Positions 1 through 10,914 of a stretch of DNA of 64,000 nucleotides are shown here, in pieces. The notes under the pieces were generated by a model, which was given only the letters and a program-made list of their open reading frames with translations, was not told the DNA's origin and searched no databases. The translations under genes and the position numbers were made by a program. Positions within the stretch are counted from its first letter, which is position 1, and each line of letters begins with the position of its first letter. Origin of the DNA: Rhodotorula mucilaginosa. Lineage: Eukaryota; Basidiomycota; Microbotryomycetes; Sporidiobolales; Sporidiobolaceae. Where the stretch lies: positions 1,426,001 to 1,490,000 of the forward strand of contig CP137865.1 in assembly GCA_034406715.1 (NCBI GenBank). The letters are read 5' to 3'.

Positions 1-2321
1 GGAGCGGGGTTTTCGGAAGCATCGACCAGCGATTAGCATCGGGAGGGTTGGCGGATGCTGTGACGGGATACCTGCTCGATGGTAAGGGTCTTGACTCTGC
101 TCGAATTTTTGCGGGCTCCGGTCACTGAGCTCTCTTTCGTGATTTTGCAGCTGCGAATCAGGCTTGCGACTCGAAGCACCCGGGCTTTCACCACCTCATC
201 TCGCGCATTCCATTCTACAAATCACGACTACGAGATCTCGATCCGGCCGAGCAGGTCTCCGTGGCGGTTCTCTGTACCCTCGGAGCTCGCGCCTCACCTC
301 ATCACGTACGTAGTCCCCGTTTGACGGCGATCTGGTCTTCTGAGTTGACTGACAAGCATATGTCTTTGCAGGCTTTGTTCGGCATCTCGACTGTGCACGC
401 AGAGGACGGCGCGCCGTGCCCGGCGCTCTTCACCGCAACGGGGAATCGACGCGAGCAAGTCTGCCGTGTACTGGAGCACCGAGCGCGCGAGACAGCTTGG
501 TCGAGCGGCATCTACAGGCAGCGTACTCAAGATGCGCTCGCAGCGTTAGTCGGCCTCGCCCAGCTCAGCCTTCGTGAGTTCCCCCTTCCAGCTCATCTCT
601 CGAGCCCCGCGCTGATCTGTATGGTTGCAGATGAGGAGAACCCGCCGGACGATTCGCGCTGTTTCGTGCGTCAAGCAGCGGGGCTCTTTGTCGATATTCG
701 AGCAGACGAGCTCGCAGAGGGATCGATCTCTTCCCTGGGCGGCAGCCTCGGGTGTGCGATATTCGTGAGTTCGCCGAGTCCCGCTTCCGGCGCGCGGTGA
801 AACATGGTGCTGACGGATTCTGGCTCCTTTCCAGCTCGCCGACGCCTACCTTTCCACGCGCTGCGGCAAGCCGACCCTGATCCCGCCAAATGATCTCCAA
901 GACTACTATGTCACTGCCGGTTTTTGCGTGCCCGACCTCGTCAACTTGACGATCGGCGATTACGTCGAAAAGCGAGCAAGGAGCACGTTCACGCCTTCCG
1001 AAGCGTCCGAGGTCATCAAGACGCTCATGCTCTACGTCATGGCCTGTTACCGCGTCTTCGCCCAGGTCACCTCTCGTGAGTCGCTCTGAGCGTCTTGCGG
1101 GCACGGCGATCGATCGCAGCTGAAACTTTGCGCGCCTCTACAGCTTCACGCCGGCCGGACCCCGCGGCCCTGATCAGCTTCGTGCGGAATCTTTGGAATA
1201 TCATAGACCAGATCCACAGCGCCATCCAGCGATTCCAGCAGCAGCTAGTATCGCTGCCGACTCCGCCGACGGGCAGCGGGGTGCCTTACAGCCCGCACGA
1301 CGTCGACCACGCGATCCTCCTCGCCGTTTGGGCCGACGTCTGCCTCGTGACACTGGTCGGACATGTACATAGCTTTGTCCAGCAAAACCGCGAAGGACGG
1401 CAGCTCGGCGGCGGCAGCAGCGAGTATGTCGACCTCGAGCGAACCCGGTCCGAATCGTTCATGCGCGTCTTCAAGTGCCTCAAGCTCCTGTCATTCTACT
1501 GCCAGGTGCGCTCCCGACCATCCTTACCGCGTCATCACGAACGCTGCTCTGACCCATACGAACTTTCACAGCTTCTTTGCGGCTCGCGCGACAAGCACAA
1601 CGTGTTCCATCTTCTCGCGCAGCTCTCCCCTCTTTCCCCTTGGACTACGCTCGTCAGCCTCCGCATCGGTCAACCTGGCGGTCCGACGTCTGAGGAGTTC
1701 GAGGTGTCGGAGGATGAGGCCGACTGGTGAGTCGTTCACCCTGCTAACGTGCTTTTATGACTGGGCGCATAGTCTGACCGGTTCGGTTTGCCTCCTCTAT
1801 AGGTTCCGCATGGCCCTTGAGCTCTCTCTCTTCTACAGTCCGCGGCTAGCTGGGCTATTGCGCGACCTCGCGTTCGCTCGTCAAACGTACATGCACAAGT
1901 CCGCACCCCCTGTACCTCCGGCCTCTCTCGCTGCTGGTACGTCAAATACCTCTCTCGCCTTGGCCATAATACTCGAATCTGACGACCGGCTCCGCAAGTA
2001 GCTACGCCAGCTATATACGCTCCTGCCAATGGCACATCCCAATCTCACGCGCCCTCGCAGAGCCCCGCGACGAACGACCATTTCGCCACCCCGTCCGGAT
2101 TGCCGCACACCTCCTCCTTCTCGCTCGACATGCTCGACGGGAACGGCCAGAACGGTTTCGCCGACGGCGCACCGGACGATTTGCCGGGCGGGGCGGCCGG
2201 GACGGCCAACATGCGGACGGCGTTCCGCTCGATCGACTGGGCCGACCTCTCTTTGACGCCGGCAGTCGGTTCGGACGGCAGCAACAGTTCGGCTGACGAA
2301 TGGATGAAGGGGAGACGGTAG
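1..2321 (+). CDS. Fungal transcription factor, 3' part (Fungal_trans domain)
   Basis: This is the C-terminal part of a fungal-specific transcription factor; the start, and any Zn2Cys6 zinc cluster, lie left of the window. Exons are 1-81, 151-305, 372-573, 631-764, 835-1075, 1144-1505, 1572-1726, 1803-1936 and 1999-2321, all with GT-AG introns in consistent phase, ending at TAG 2319-2321. The first readable residues follow the middle-homology pattern of this family: a helix like GLADAVTGYLLDAA, then FHHLISRIPFYKSRL, an Asp-Pro turn and an LCTLGAR segment. About 500 residues remain. The C-terminus after residue-poor linkers is Gly/Asp/Ser-rich with SIDWADLSL, which could be an activation segment. 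It should act in the nucleus on unknown targets. The family is clear from pattern but not from a named motif; regulon and ligand are unknown. Confidence 0.72.
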
Positions 2322-2681
2322 AGTGCACTCAAATGGGCGTCAGTAACGATCTTCAGAGACTCAGGCTCGTAAACCTGTACCTGATAAAAACACCGCAGTA
2401 GTAAACATTGCTCAGTAATCTTTCCCGTTCTCAGTCACTTTCGTCGCGCAACATGGGACTTGTCGTTAAATCGCTAGCACGAGTCTATAGCTCGAGCGGC
2501 TATGCCCTAGCACGGGGGCATTCGTGCGTGACTTGCGCTCGAACCGCGCGTCGCGAGCACGTGTCGCTCCGCGGACGTCCCGAAGCTGTCTTTCGCGCTC
2601 CTTTCCCCGAGAGATCTACCTTGCCTCACTCGTCTCCTGCTGCGTGACTTTGTCCGAAGGGCGGATGCTGCGATTAGCGGA
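2322..2681. other. Intergenic, upstream of membrane protein gene
   Basis: No coding exon fits here. The stretch separates the stop of the transcription factor from the ATG at 2682 and must hold the 3' end of the first and the promoter of the second. I see no repeat or clear box. Confidence 0.5.
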
Positions 2682-3834
2682 ATGGTCAACCCATGCGTGC
2701 GTCCTCCGGCGCGGCCGCCACCTTCCCACACTGACTAATCGTTTCCCTCTCTCGCGACAGGCGTTGAACCCTTGCTATCTCTTCTTCAAGCTTGCTTGCG
2801 GCTGGGTCTGTACAATCAAAGGATGGGTCGTGCTGGAATCGCTGTTACTGGCAGCCGTGAGTGGCCATTCTCTCCATCACAAGAAACCAAGCTGAATGGG
2901 CGTTAAATGGCCAACAGCAATACTTTGCCGCGGCATGGGCCATCCGAAGGGTCGTGTTCCCGATTCTCAAAGGCCTCTTCGAGAACGTGCTAAGTTACCA
3001 GGTGCGCGATGAGGTGTCGTCGACGACGCAGGCAGAAGACTTACGCGACTCAGTTCTACAGGTCCTGCACGGCCCGGTGCACGACTGGATCGATCAAATC
3101 AAGATCATCTTCTACGGCTGCATGATCTACGTTGCCGTGGGCGTGTGTGGCGCGCTCGGAGCAATTTTCGAGATCATGATCTTGCTTTGGATGTGAGTGA
3201 CACGGCGCAAAAAGGTTCCCGAGCGGTGTACGTCGCTGACGCCATTACGTCCGCAAGCTACGCGCTATACCTTATCGGAACTGCGATTTTGAACGCCAAG
3301 ACGATCTGGTCGCTGCTCCAGTCAGTGCTGGCGGCGGAGGAGAAATTCGGCAAGGCGTGCAACTTCGTCTTTGCCGGAAAATGCCAAGGTTACATGGAGG
3401 ACCTGAAGACGGCAAGTCTGCCGCAGAGCGCACGCTCGGTTGCCCATACTGACTAGGCTGGCCATCCCCAGTACTCTTATGCGGGCGCAGGCTTCGTTCT
3501 CGCATGTCAGCTGCTCACGCTCGTCTGCGTCTTGATACAAATACAGCGTATCCACAAGAAGACGAAGTCGTGGTTGTTTACATTCTGCGGCAAGGGCCTC
3601 GGTCGGAAGAAGCACCATCCCAAGGACGAAGAGGAAAACGCGCTCGAGAAAGAGATTCCGGATGGTCGACGGAGGCGAAGGAAACGAGCGGCGGCGGCGG
3701 ACGGGCCGAGCAGCTTAGCACATAGATCTCGAAGCCAAGTGCAGCGTATTCGCGTCGAGCTTCCACCCGCCACTTTCGACCTCCCTCGCAAGACGCAGCG
3801 CCGGCCGATGCGACGAGGAGAACCTCGACCTTGA
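2682..3834 (+). CDS. Small multi-pass membrane protein, unknown function
   Basis: I do not recognise the family. The model is 2682-2696, 2761-2856, 2918-3192, 3258-3411 and 3472-3834 (300 residues). The start gives a five-residue first exon (MVNPC) that splices in frame to a hydrophobic helix. Further hydrophobic helices read FYGCMIYVAVGVCGALGAI, a second directly after it spanning the 3192/3258 junction (MILLWIYALYLIGTA), and GAGFVLACQLLTLVCVLI, so about four membrane spans are likely, followed by a strongly basic tail of Lys/Arg clusters. The intron at 3412-3471 has a GC donor (GCAAGT) and is needed to keep the last helix in frame. A 60-nt in-frame stretch at 3002-3061 also has intron ends (GTGCGC...CAG), so 280 residues is an alternative length. 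The location is probably the endomembrane system or plasma membrane, by inference only. Confidence 0.6.
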
Positions 3835-4427
3835 GTAGGAATCGCGGTCGGCAAGCCACAAAGTGTGCAAAGCTGTATGTATAGATCAGTCTCGCTCGCA
3901 TGCTCTTCGGTCGGGCACAGCTCTAACGTTATGTACAGGTGGGAGCGAGAAGCTCGCTACGAAGAGCAAAAGCTCAAATTTGGCTCACTTTCCCTGTTGT
4001 GGGGCCAAAGCGCCGCAGCTCCGCTTGCCTCTCTCTCCAACCTGCACATCGACGGCGTGCTCGCTGCGCTAGCTGGACGCGCTTCATGATCGATAGCAGA
4101 GCGCGCATACTATCTGACTTGATGGTTGGGTGCGCCGCACGGCTGGACAGAGAACGTGCTCGCTTCGCAGAGATCTTCGACACTAGCCAAAATTCCGGAC
4201 TTGATCGACGACGGCGCTTGTGCTCTTCTGGCTTTCATTCGCCGCTATCGACAGAAGAGACTTGCGTGGATCCACTCGAGTGCACGAGGTGCGCGAGAAG
4301 CTTTGGCGTACACACGCGGTTCGCTGCTACGGATCGCTCTCCTCGACTGCTGCAGACCATGAGCGGCCACCCTGCTCCTCTGCTTTCTTGTTCTTCATTC
4401 CCACACACGCGATAATCACCAACCAAC
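3835..4427. other. Intergenic, protease promoter region
   Basis: There is no supported exon between the membrane-protein stop and the protease ATG at 4428. The last 60 bases before the ATG are C/T- and A-rich (ACCAACC before ATG), as in a short 5' leader. I see no recognisable operator. Confidence 0.45.
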
Positions 4428-6021
4428 ATGCCTTCATTCGCCGCCTCTGCCGCTCTGGCACTCGCGGTCCTCGCTACCGCGAACGCGGCTCCGGTCGAGA
4501 CCCCTTCGACTCTGGCCATCCCGTTGTTTAAGCGGGCACTTCCGAAGGAATCGCGCCTCGTCGACGCGAACGGCGTCGTCAACTTTGCCGTCCTGAACCA
4601 GACCCTTGCCGGCCTCAAGGGAAAGTACCATGTCACGCAGTCGGCCGCTCAGGCTCACACCGGGCGTCGACCGTTCTCCGACGGCGACAGCCAGCGACTT
4701 GCTCGTCGAGCCTCGACCGGTTCCGACAGTCTCACGTCTTACCAGAATGACAACTGTGAGTGACGACAGCTTCTCCACCCTGCATGTCCGTCGAGTGGGA
4801 GTTGACTTTTTATTTCGACTCGCTCCTCCAGTGTGGGCGGGCAAGATCACCATCGGCAGCCCGGCACAGTCCTTCATCATGGACTTTGACACCGGCAGCA
4901 GTGATCTGTGAGTCGAGGACAACTCCGCTAATCAATCTTCGCCTCCGACGAGAAATTCGTTACTGACTTCTCAAAACGCCGCTCCGCAGTTGGGTCCCTT
5001 CGAGCGCGTGCTCCGGCTCTGGCTGCGGCACGCACGCCAAGTACACGGCCACGTCGTCCTCGACGTCCAAGGCCGTCACTGGCAAGACCCTCAACGTCCA
5101 GTACGGCGACGGTTCGACCGCTTCCGGACCGGTCTACTCCGACTCGGTCACCGTCGGCGGTTTGACCGCGACCGGTCAGACCTTCGGAACGGCGACGACC
5201 CTCACCGGAAACTTTGGTTCGTCGCCCAGCGACGGCCTGGTCGGCATGGCCTACCCGGCGCTCTCGCAGCTGGGCGTCTCGCCCTTCTTCAACACGCTCT
5301 GGTCCGAGGGCCGCGTCGCCGCCAACAGCTTCTCGTTCCGCCTCGCGACTCAGAACTCGGCCGCTTCGGAGCTCTACCTCGGCGGTCTCAACTCGGCCAA
5401 GTATGTCGCGGGCACGACTGGGTACACGCCCGTCATCTCCCAGACTTACTGGGCGATCAACACCAACGTTGCCGTCAACGGCCAGGCCGTCAGCGGCCTC
5501 GGCACTCTCGCCGCGATCGCCGACACTGGCACGACCCTCATTGTTGTAAGTCGTCTTCGCTTTTGTCACCGTGCATCTTTGTGCCCGCCGAGCTCAATTG
5601 TCCTTTCGCCACAGGTCCCGACTGCGGACGCTCAGACCTTCTGGGCGAGCGTTCCGGGCGCCGCACCCTACTCCGGCGGCGGCGGCTACTACACCTTCCC
5701 GTGCAACCAGACCCCGAAGGTCACCTTCCAGTTCCCGGGCTCGTCGACCAAGTGGGCGACGCCGTACCTCAACCTCGGCACGGTCTCGTACGGCAGCAAC
5801 CAGTGCGTCGGCGCCATTGTCGGTCAGGACGCTGGTCTCAACGCGTGGATCCTCGGAGACAGGTGAGTCTTCCAGTCCGCTGGCGAAAAGGTGGCGCGGA
5901 ACTTTTGCGGTCGAGCTTTGCTGACCTTTTTTTTCGCCCTCGCACGTACAGCTTCCTCAAGGGCGTCTACACCACCTTTGACTTTGCCAACAACCGCATC
6001 GGCTTCTCGCAGCTCGCTTAA
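4428..6021 (+). CDS. Secreted pepsin-like aspartic protease (A1 family)
   Basis: This is a pepsin-family endopeptidase, 425 residues, exons 4428-4755, 4832-4907, 4990-5545, 5615-5862 and 5952-6021. A signal peptide (about residues 1-20, Ala/Leu-rich) is followed by a propeptide of about 75 residues ending near dibasic RR, a Kex2-type cleavage site, just before the mature N-terminus. Both catalytic motifs are present: FDTGSSDLW with Asp129 and ADTGTTLI with Asp313; the flap Tyr is about residue 173 in QYGDGS. The ILGDSFLKGVYTTFD and IGFSQLA end is typical of the family, and no GPI signal follows, so the enzyme is probably released from the cell. Every splice junction restores a family motif (for example DLW across the second intron). 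Its role is extracellular protein digestion at acid pH, by family. No regulation is visible. Confidence 0.95.
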
Positions 6022-6415
6022 GCCGCAGCGGCGGCAGATCACTTCCCGCAACCCTCTCTAGGAAGTCACACGCTCTCTTTTTCTCCCTCTTGTGTTACCC
6101 CCCAGCTCCCCACTAGACTCGGCCCCCCAAAACCGCTAGAATCGGGGACGAATTGCTCTAGCGAGGCATCGTCTGAAATCTCTTTATCATCTGTCCACAT
6201 GATGCGCATCTCGGAGGTGGCGAGACTTTCGCCGTTGCCCCCTTCCTTTCCGCTTGCTCGCCCCGCCACGAGGGACATCGCTCAGCAAGCTGTTTCGCGA
6301 GTACGATGGTTCCGGGATTGGCGACGGCCGGTGAATGGGAGAGGTGAGGGTCAAATAATGTTACGACAACAATCTATGTGCGAATTCTGGTTCGGTTCGG
6401 AGACGAGAGCGAAGT
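6022..6415. other. Convergent intergenic region
   Basis: This is the tail-to-tail gap between the protease and the Oxidored-like gene. It must hold both 3' ends. I see no exon, repeat or RNA gene. Confidence 0.45.
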
Positions 6416-7150
6416 CTAGAGAGCCAATTTCTGCTGCGTCTCGTCCTCGAGCGCGATCTCTATAGTCGGCGTGCCGGCTTTCCTCGGCTCTTTTGCCGGC
6501 GCGATAGTGGGGGATGGCGTAGGAACAGCCCCAGCAGCCGCCGGCGGACCCGCGATGGCCGCTTCTTCCTCGGCTTCGCGCTGGCGGTCCTCCTCCTCGT
6601 CTTTGAGACGCTGCTTGATCTCACGCCAATCGGGTCGGAGGTCGCGCCACGTCTTTTCCTCCTCCCACCACATCGTGACCTGCTCGCTCTCGTCAGTGTC
6701 AGCACACTCTGATGAAGCACGAACGAGTGAAGAGACGGAACGAGGACGGGGACTGACGACACATTCGATCCCGCATGAGCCACCGCAACATTCCCAGGGA
6801 TCGGGTTCCTTGGGCGGGGTTTCCTTGAGAGCGCGTTCCTCGATCTCCTTGATCCGATTCCGGTGATGGCGACCTTTGGTTTTCAATCGCTGAAAGAAGG
6901 CGGACCGCTGAAACGGATCTGCCTCCTCCTCCTCCTCCTCCTCTTCTGTTCTCCCTTCAGGCGGGTTTTTGGCTGGCCGTTCGGCGGGCTCGGCGGGCTC
7001 GGCGGGCTCGGCGGGCGTGGAGGGGGCTGTAGAGTCTTGCGAAACGCTCGTGGCGGGAGATTCGGACCGCGGACTTGTTGTCGTTGCCGACGACGCTGAC
7101 GAGGCCGATCCGGCGGTGCCGACGAGGGAGCCAAGCAGGGATCCGAGCAT
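6416..7150 (-). CDS. Oxidoreductase-like domain protein (Oxidored-like)
   Basis: Reading from ATG at 7150 there is a Ser/Ala/Thr-rich and Pro-Ala-Glu-repeat N-terminus, an eight-Glu run, then the core KEPDPWECCGGSCGIECV followed by a WWEEEKTWRDL helix. The Cys-Cys-Gly...Cys...Cys-Val plus aromatic/Glu helix matches the short Oxidored-like domain seen in small, often mitochondrial, fungal proteins; its biochemical role is not established. The core is interrupted by 78 in-frame bases (6680-6757) with intron ends (GTCAGT...CAG on this strand); removing them joins the two halves of the domain, giving 218 residues, while reading through gives 244. A TTGCAG just upstream (7193-7198) could be the acceptor of a further 5' exon, so the start is not certain. 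Confidence 0.62.
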   Translation of the reverse strand: MLGSLLGSLVGTAGSASSASSATTTSPRSESPATSVSQDSTAPSTPAEPAEPAEPAERPAKNPPEGRTEEEEEEEEADPFQRSAFFQRLKTKGRHHRNRIKEIEERALKETPPKEPDPWECCGGSCGIECVVSPRPRSVSSLVRASSECADTDESEQVTMWWEEEKTWRDLRPDWREIKQRLKDEEEDRQREAEEEAAIAGPPAAAGAVPTPSPTIAPAKEPRKAGTPTIEIALEDETQQKLAL

Positions 7151-7477
7151 CTCAACTTGTCGGGCTCCCTGCGGAGAAGCTGCTGCGAGTTTCTGCAAGC
7201 GAGCGAGACGAGCCGCGGGATGATGATGTCGGAATCGGAAAGAGTCGCTCCGAGATGCACCTCACGGAGGCGAGTCGGAGTGGTCCCAGCTGGTCCGTTC
7301 AGTCCTTTGGGACTGTTTGCGATCCCGAAGACTCGACCGGGGAGCTGGATGTGAGGGAGAAGAAGATGAACATTGTTCTCTCTCTTTGCACCTGCTCAAC
7401 TCACTCGACTCGGCTCTCTCCGCCTGAAAGAGAGAGAGAGAGAGGCTTCCGTAGCGGCTTCCGGAAGAGCGTACAAG
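7151..7477. other. Divergent promoter with GA tract
   Basis: This gap lies between the heads of the Oxidored-like gene and the glutaredoxin-like gene. An (AG)n run covers about 7429-7444, 35-50 bases before the glutaredoxin-like ATG, probably in its 5' leader. An extra first exon of the minus-strand gene may also lie here. Confidence 0.4.
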
Positions 7478-7948
7478 ATGGCCCTCCGACCGCGCCGACT
7501 GCCGACATTGACGCTGTTCACGTCCGGACCGCTCTGCTCCCTCTGCGACGTCGCGAAAGCCGACCTCGCCGCCGTCCAGAAGCAGCATCCGTTCCACCTG
7601 AAGCTGTACGATATCAGGCGCAAGCAGGGCGACGACCTGCAAGAGTACGAGCGCACGGCGTGGAGGAGATTGTACCAGGTCCGTCTGTTCTCTCTCCAGC
7701 GAATCTGCATGGAACGCCTCACGCTGACCGACGTGGCAAGCGAGCAGTACGACGTACCGGTCCTTCATTACGGCGCTTCAGGAGAAGATTCTCTCGACTC
7801 GCTCGCGGGTCGCAAGGGCCAGAAGGGAGGGAGGGTCATGAAGCACCGCATCGACAAGGACAAACTCGCTGAGCTCGTCAAGGAGTGGACTCGCCAACTC
7901 AACAGCAACAACAGCGACGAGGGCGAGGGCGATCAGCAGCCCGTGTAG
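7478..7948 (+). CDS. Glutaredoxin-like protein (DUF836 family)
   Basis: This is a small thioredoxin-fold protein, 133 residues, exons 7478-7678 and 7748-7948. The N-terminal beta strand LTLFTSGPLCSLCDVAK carries a CxxC-type site (CSLC) at the start of helix 1, as in glutaredoxin-like DUF836 proteins, and the cis-proline region is DVPVLHYG. The 69-nt intron (7679-7747) is in phase, so an unspliced reading stays open, but splicing joins the helix end RLYQ directly to YDVPVLH, the family spacing. The C-terminus is a Lys-rich helix and an acidic tail. Its role is thiol-disulphide chemistry; substrate and compartment are unknown, and no strong targeting peptide is seen. Confidence 0.85.
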   Translation: MALRPRRLPTLTLFTSGPLCSLCDVAKADLAAVQKQHPFHLKLYDIRRKQGDDLQEYERTAWRRLYQVRLFSLQRICMERLTLTDVASEQYDVPVLHYGASGEDSLDSLAGRKGQKGGRVMKHRIDKDKLAELVKEWTRQLNSNNSDEGEGDQQPV

Positions 7949-8837
7949 TTCTTGCGAGCGCAACCTACCTCGCGGGCGGCGCCGGGGATCGCGCGCATCT
8001 TCGTGGCCCGCTCGCGAAACAGGCAGAACGCGCGGGCGTCTCTACCACGCACTGCGAGGACATCCGACCAGACTTTGCGGCACCGCAGACTCCTTCAACG
8101 CTTCCAACGGCGACAGTCGAATCCGACCTGGAGGACCCGCCGTCTCGATCCGCCAGCGCGAGCGAACGCTCGTCGCCGTGGCCAGATTTCCCGTCGCGCA
8201 CAACTCTGAAGACTCCAGGAAGTCTGATACCGGACGGACAGGCAAAGTCGAACTGCGGGCAAACATTATGCAATAGCTCGAGGCGACAAATAGGAGCCTA
8301 GACATAAGTCACTTCACCTTTCGCCGTCATTCGATAATTATGTTTCGACTCGCTCTCCCTCCGCCCTCCCTTTCTTCCTAGATGTTGCCACACCTCTTGC
8401 AATGTACACCAAGACTGCTACTTGAAGGATGTGCCGTCAGGTCCGGCGCGGCAGCCGGCCGACGAGGCGTTACCTCACTTCCGCCGCCACTGGATCCCGA
8501 TCAGGGGCCAACGAACGCGCGCAACATCCCCGCTGGCCCTCTCGGATCGCGTGTCCCCGAGTCTTGAGCGGTGGAAGTGTCGGCCGCGCTCGCCAGTGCG
8601 CAGATTCAAACTCCAAGAGGGAGAAATGGCCTTGCCTTCCACTAAGCCGGCCGGAAGCGCAGAGCCGAGCGGCGGCGCGTCGGGCAGCGCCATGTCCGGA
8701 TGGGCTGCTGTCTATCTTGGGTTGCGAGTTAGTAGCCGCTCTTAGTTCTCAAGAAGTGTTTCAAGCGAGTTGGAAGAAAGAGAAAGAGCGTACCTGTGCG
8801 TGAAGCCTCTCAAGTTTCGCAATGGCCTCGAGGTCTA
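7949..8837. other. Convergent intergenic region, about 0.9 kb
   Basis: This gap lies between two gene tails. Several open frames exist, but none has a start, splice signals and protein-like composition together. I see nothing firm in it. Confidence 0.4.
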
Positions 8838-9596
8838 TCACTCGACCGTGCCCGGCTTTCGCCACACCAAGAGCGGCCGACTGAAGCCTCCTTCCTCGCG
8901 CTCGGTGCGGGTCTCGAGTCCGAACCCGACCTCGCGCAGTTCGGCGTCGAACGGCGGCCTCATCTCGAGCGAGCGGAACGTCTCGCGCAGGTCCTTGTTC
9001 TTTTTCGCGGCGCGGGCATAGTTGGCGTACTCTTGCGGTTCGACGATGAGGACTCCGCCGGGAGGGAGGAAGGCAAAGAGGGAGGAAAAGAGTCGGCGCA
9101 TGCCGGCGTCGCCGTTGTGCAGGTGGAGCCATTTCGTGATGCTAAAGAGGGTGACGACGTCGATCCCCGCGAGTCGAGGTTCCCTCTCGACATCGAACCA
9201 ACCGGGTTGCATCACGTTGGCTTCGAAAAAGTCGATTTGGTGCGCGTTGACGCCTGCAGCGAGTTTGGCGGCATTCTCGTTCGCGTCGTCGATCAAGAGC
9301 GGGTCGATATCGACTCCGACGGCCCGGCCTGCGCCGAGGTGCCTGAGCACGTCGAGTGCGACTTTCCCAGCGTTGGTACCGATATCGAGGACAGTCTTGC
9401 GAGCGAACAAGGTCGGGTCGAGCAAGGCGAGGCGGCCGTCGAGCTGGTCGGCGTCGGCGGTGCTGCCGGTCGACCCGGCTCGGAACGAGTAGTACGACCT
9501 GTAGTTGCCGTACGGCCACGTATCGCGGTGGTTCTGGCGGTTCCGCTGCGTCGCCGTCACCGTCTGAGCCTCAGACTCGTTCGCCTCGATCGACAT
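8838..9596 (-). CDS. Bin3-type RNA 5'-cap methyltransferase (MePCE/Bmc1-like)
   Basis: This 252-residue single-exon protein has the Bin3 fold signature: GNYRSYYSFR near residues 30-39, SAM motif I VLDIGTNAGK near 69-78, an acidic strand end VGVDIDP, and FSITKWLHLHNGDAG with EPQEYANY further on. Bin3 enzymes put a methyl group on the gamma-phosphate of certain small RNAs (7SK in animals; U6 and telomerase RNA biology in fission yeast) using S-adenosylmethionine. The start is the first in-frame ATG; the frame stays open for about 47 codons upstream without another ATG, so a missed 5' exon is possible. The most likely site is the nucleus. The exact RNA substrate here is not known. Confidence 0.88.
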   Translation of the reverse strand: MSIEANESEAQTVTATQRNRQNHRDTWPYGNYRSYYSFRAGSTGSTADADQLDGRLALLDPTLFARKTVLDIGTNAGKVALDVLRHLGAGRAVGVDIDPLLIDDANENAAKLAAGVNAHQIDFFEANVMQPGWFDVEREPRLAGIDVVTLFSITKWLHLHNGDAGMRRLFSSLFAFLPPGGVLIVEPQEYANYARAAKKNKDLRETFRSLEMRPPFDAELREVGFGLETRTEREEGGFSRPLLVWRKPGTVE

Positions 9597-10914
9597 ATGG
9601 GCGCGGTGCTGTATGTAGTCGGGGATCTGCGGCTGTACGCGTGTCACGGGATCGCGTAATTCGATCGCGAGCACGCGAAGTACAGGCGCTGAGACTTGGC
9701 CTCGGACAACGCTCGCAACGCCGCGGGAAAGCGTCAAACGAGACCAAGCGGGCGGAGAAGTCCTCGACTCTCTCTTTCGTCCATTGCTACCACACTATAC
9801 AAAGTCATGGATGCCGCTCGCAAAAGCTGCTCAGCAAGCGGACGCCGGCCATGCGAGCGATATGGTTGCGGAGATCCCCGTCGCTACTTTCACGCCCTCT
9901 CCTCCTCGACCTCGACTCCTGATCTCACCGACTCGAACGCATGTCTCGACACGCTACATGTACATCCGAACCGAGCCAAGCTTCGAGTATTCAACGTTCG
10001 GTACATCACTGGCCTTGCACATCAGACACGCAGCTCTGCTGGCTATGCCGCCCCTTCGACAGATCGACGCTCGAGAAAGGTTGGCAGCACGTCGACGCTT
10101 CCCTCGCTTCGATCCGACTGTACGCTTGCCAGATGCTGTTTCCTATACAACCTGCCCGCCCTAAGGCGCTCGATATGCCCCTCAAAGACGGGCTGAATCG
10201 CCGGTAATCCTCCGACCGCCAAGGTGAAGGACCCTTCGGAAGTTCACGCCAAAACAAGTGCGAACCTTACCCTGCTCCGTAGTTGCTCCAGCCCAACGTT
10301 CCGACCAACAAGATCGAGCTGGAAGCTACTCTCGCGGTTCCACCCGCGTGTGTTGTGCGTGTGTACTTCCGATGGTGGCTTGGCTTTGACGGACGTGGGG
10401 GGAGCGCTCGATCAATTTCCCCTTCACCCTTGCAAGCTGGGGGACATGCAATCCGCCCGCAACGCTGACCACGGCTGGACGGTATCGCTAGCCCAAACCA
10501 TGTCTTAAGCGATCGCTGATACATACGAACTTCCCGCGCCCATGCCAAGGCCGGCCTTTTGAGCAATCGAGGAGCGCAGTGGCGGTCCGCCTGGCGCCCG
10601 TCCTCTCTCCGATTCGAGAAGACGCTCCCGACTCGCTAGCAGCAAACCTTCGATCGCACGGGCAATCGTCAATCTTGGTCCTTTGGATTCATGGCTGGGC
10701 ATGGAGGGCGTGAGCGGGTGATTCCGGTCGACCACGCCTGAATCGCCCGACGAGTCGCCCACTATCTCGCTTGCTTCGGGGTCCCAGAAGGCCCTCCGCT
10801 CTCTTTCCTGCTTCTTGTCCAGAGAGTCTTCCAGGTGCTCCGCTCCAGTCTCCTTAGCTAGCGGCCTCTCCGCACCAAGACCTCTCCGCCCAACTGCCTT
10901 TCCACTCGACCACC
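9597..10914. other. Divergent intergenic region, 1.3 kb
   Basis: This gap lies between the heads of the Bin3-type gene and the Dal5-type permease. No frame has convincing coding character. The bases before the permease start read CACCATGG, a good initiation context. Confidence 0.45.

Noticed and set aside
7949-8837. Possible extra gene between the glutaredoxin-like and Bin3-type genes
   Set aside because: Open frames exist on both strands but none has a good start, splice signals and coherent composition.
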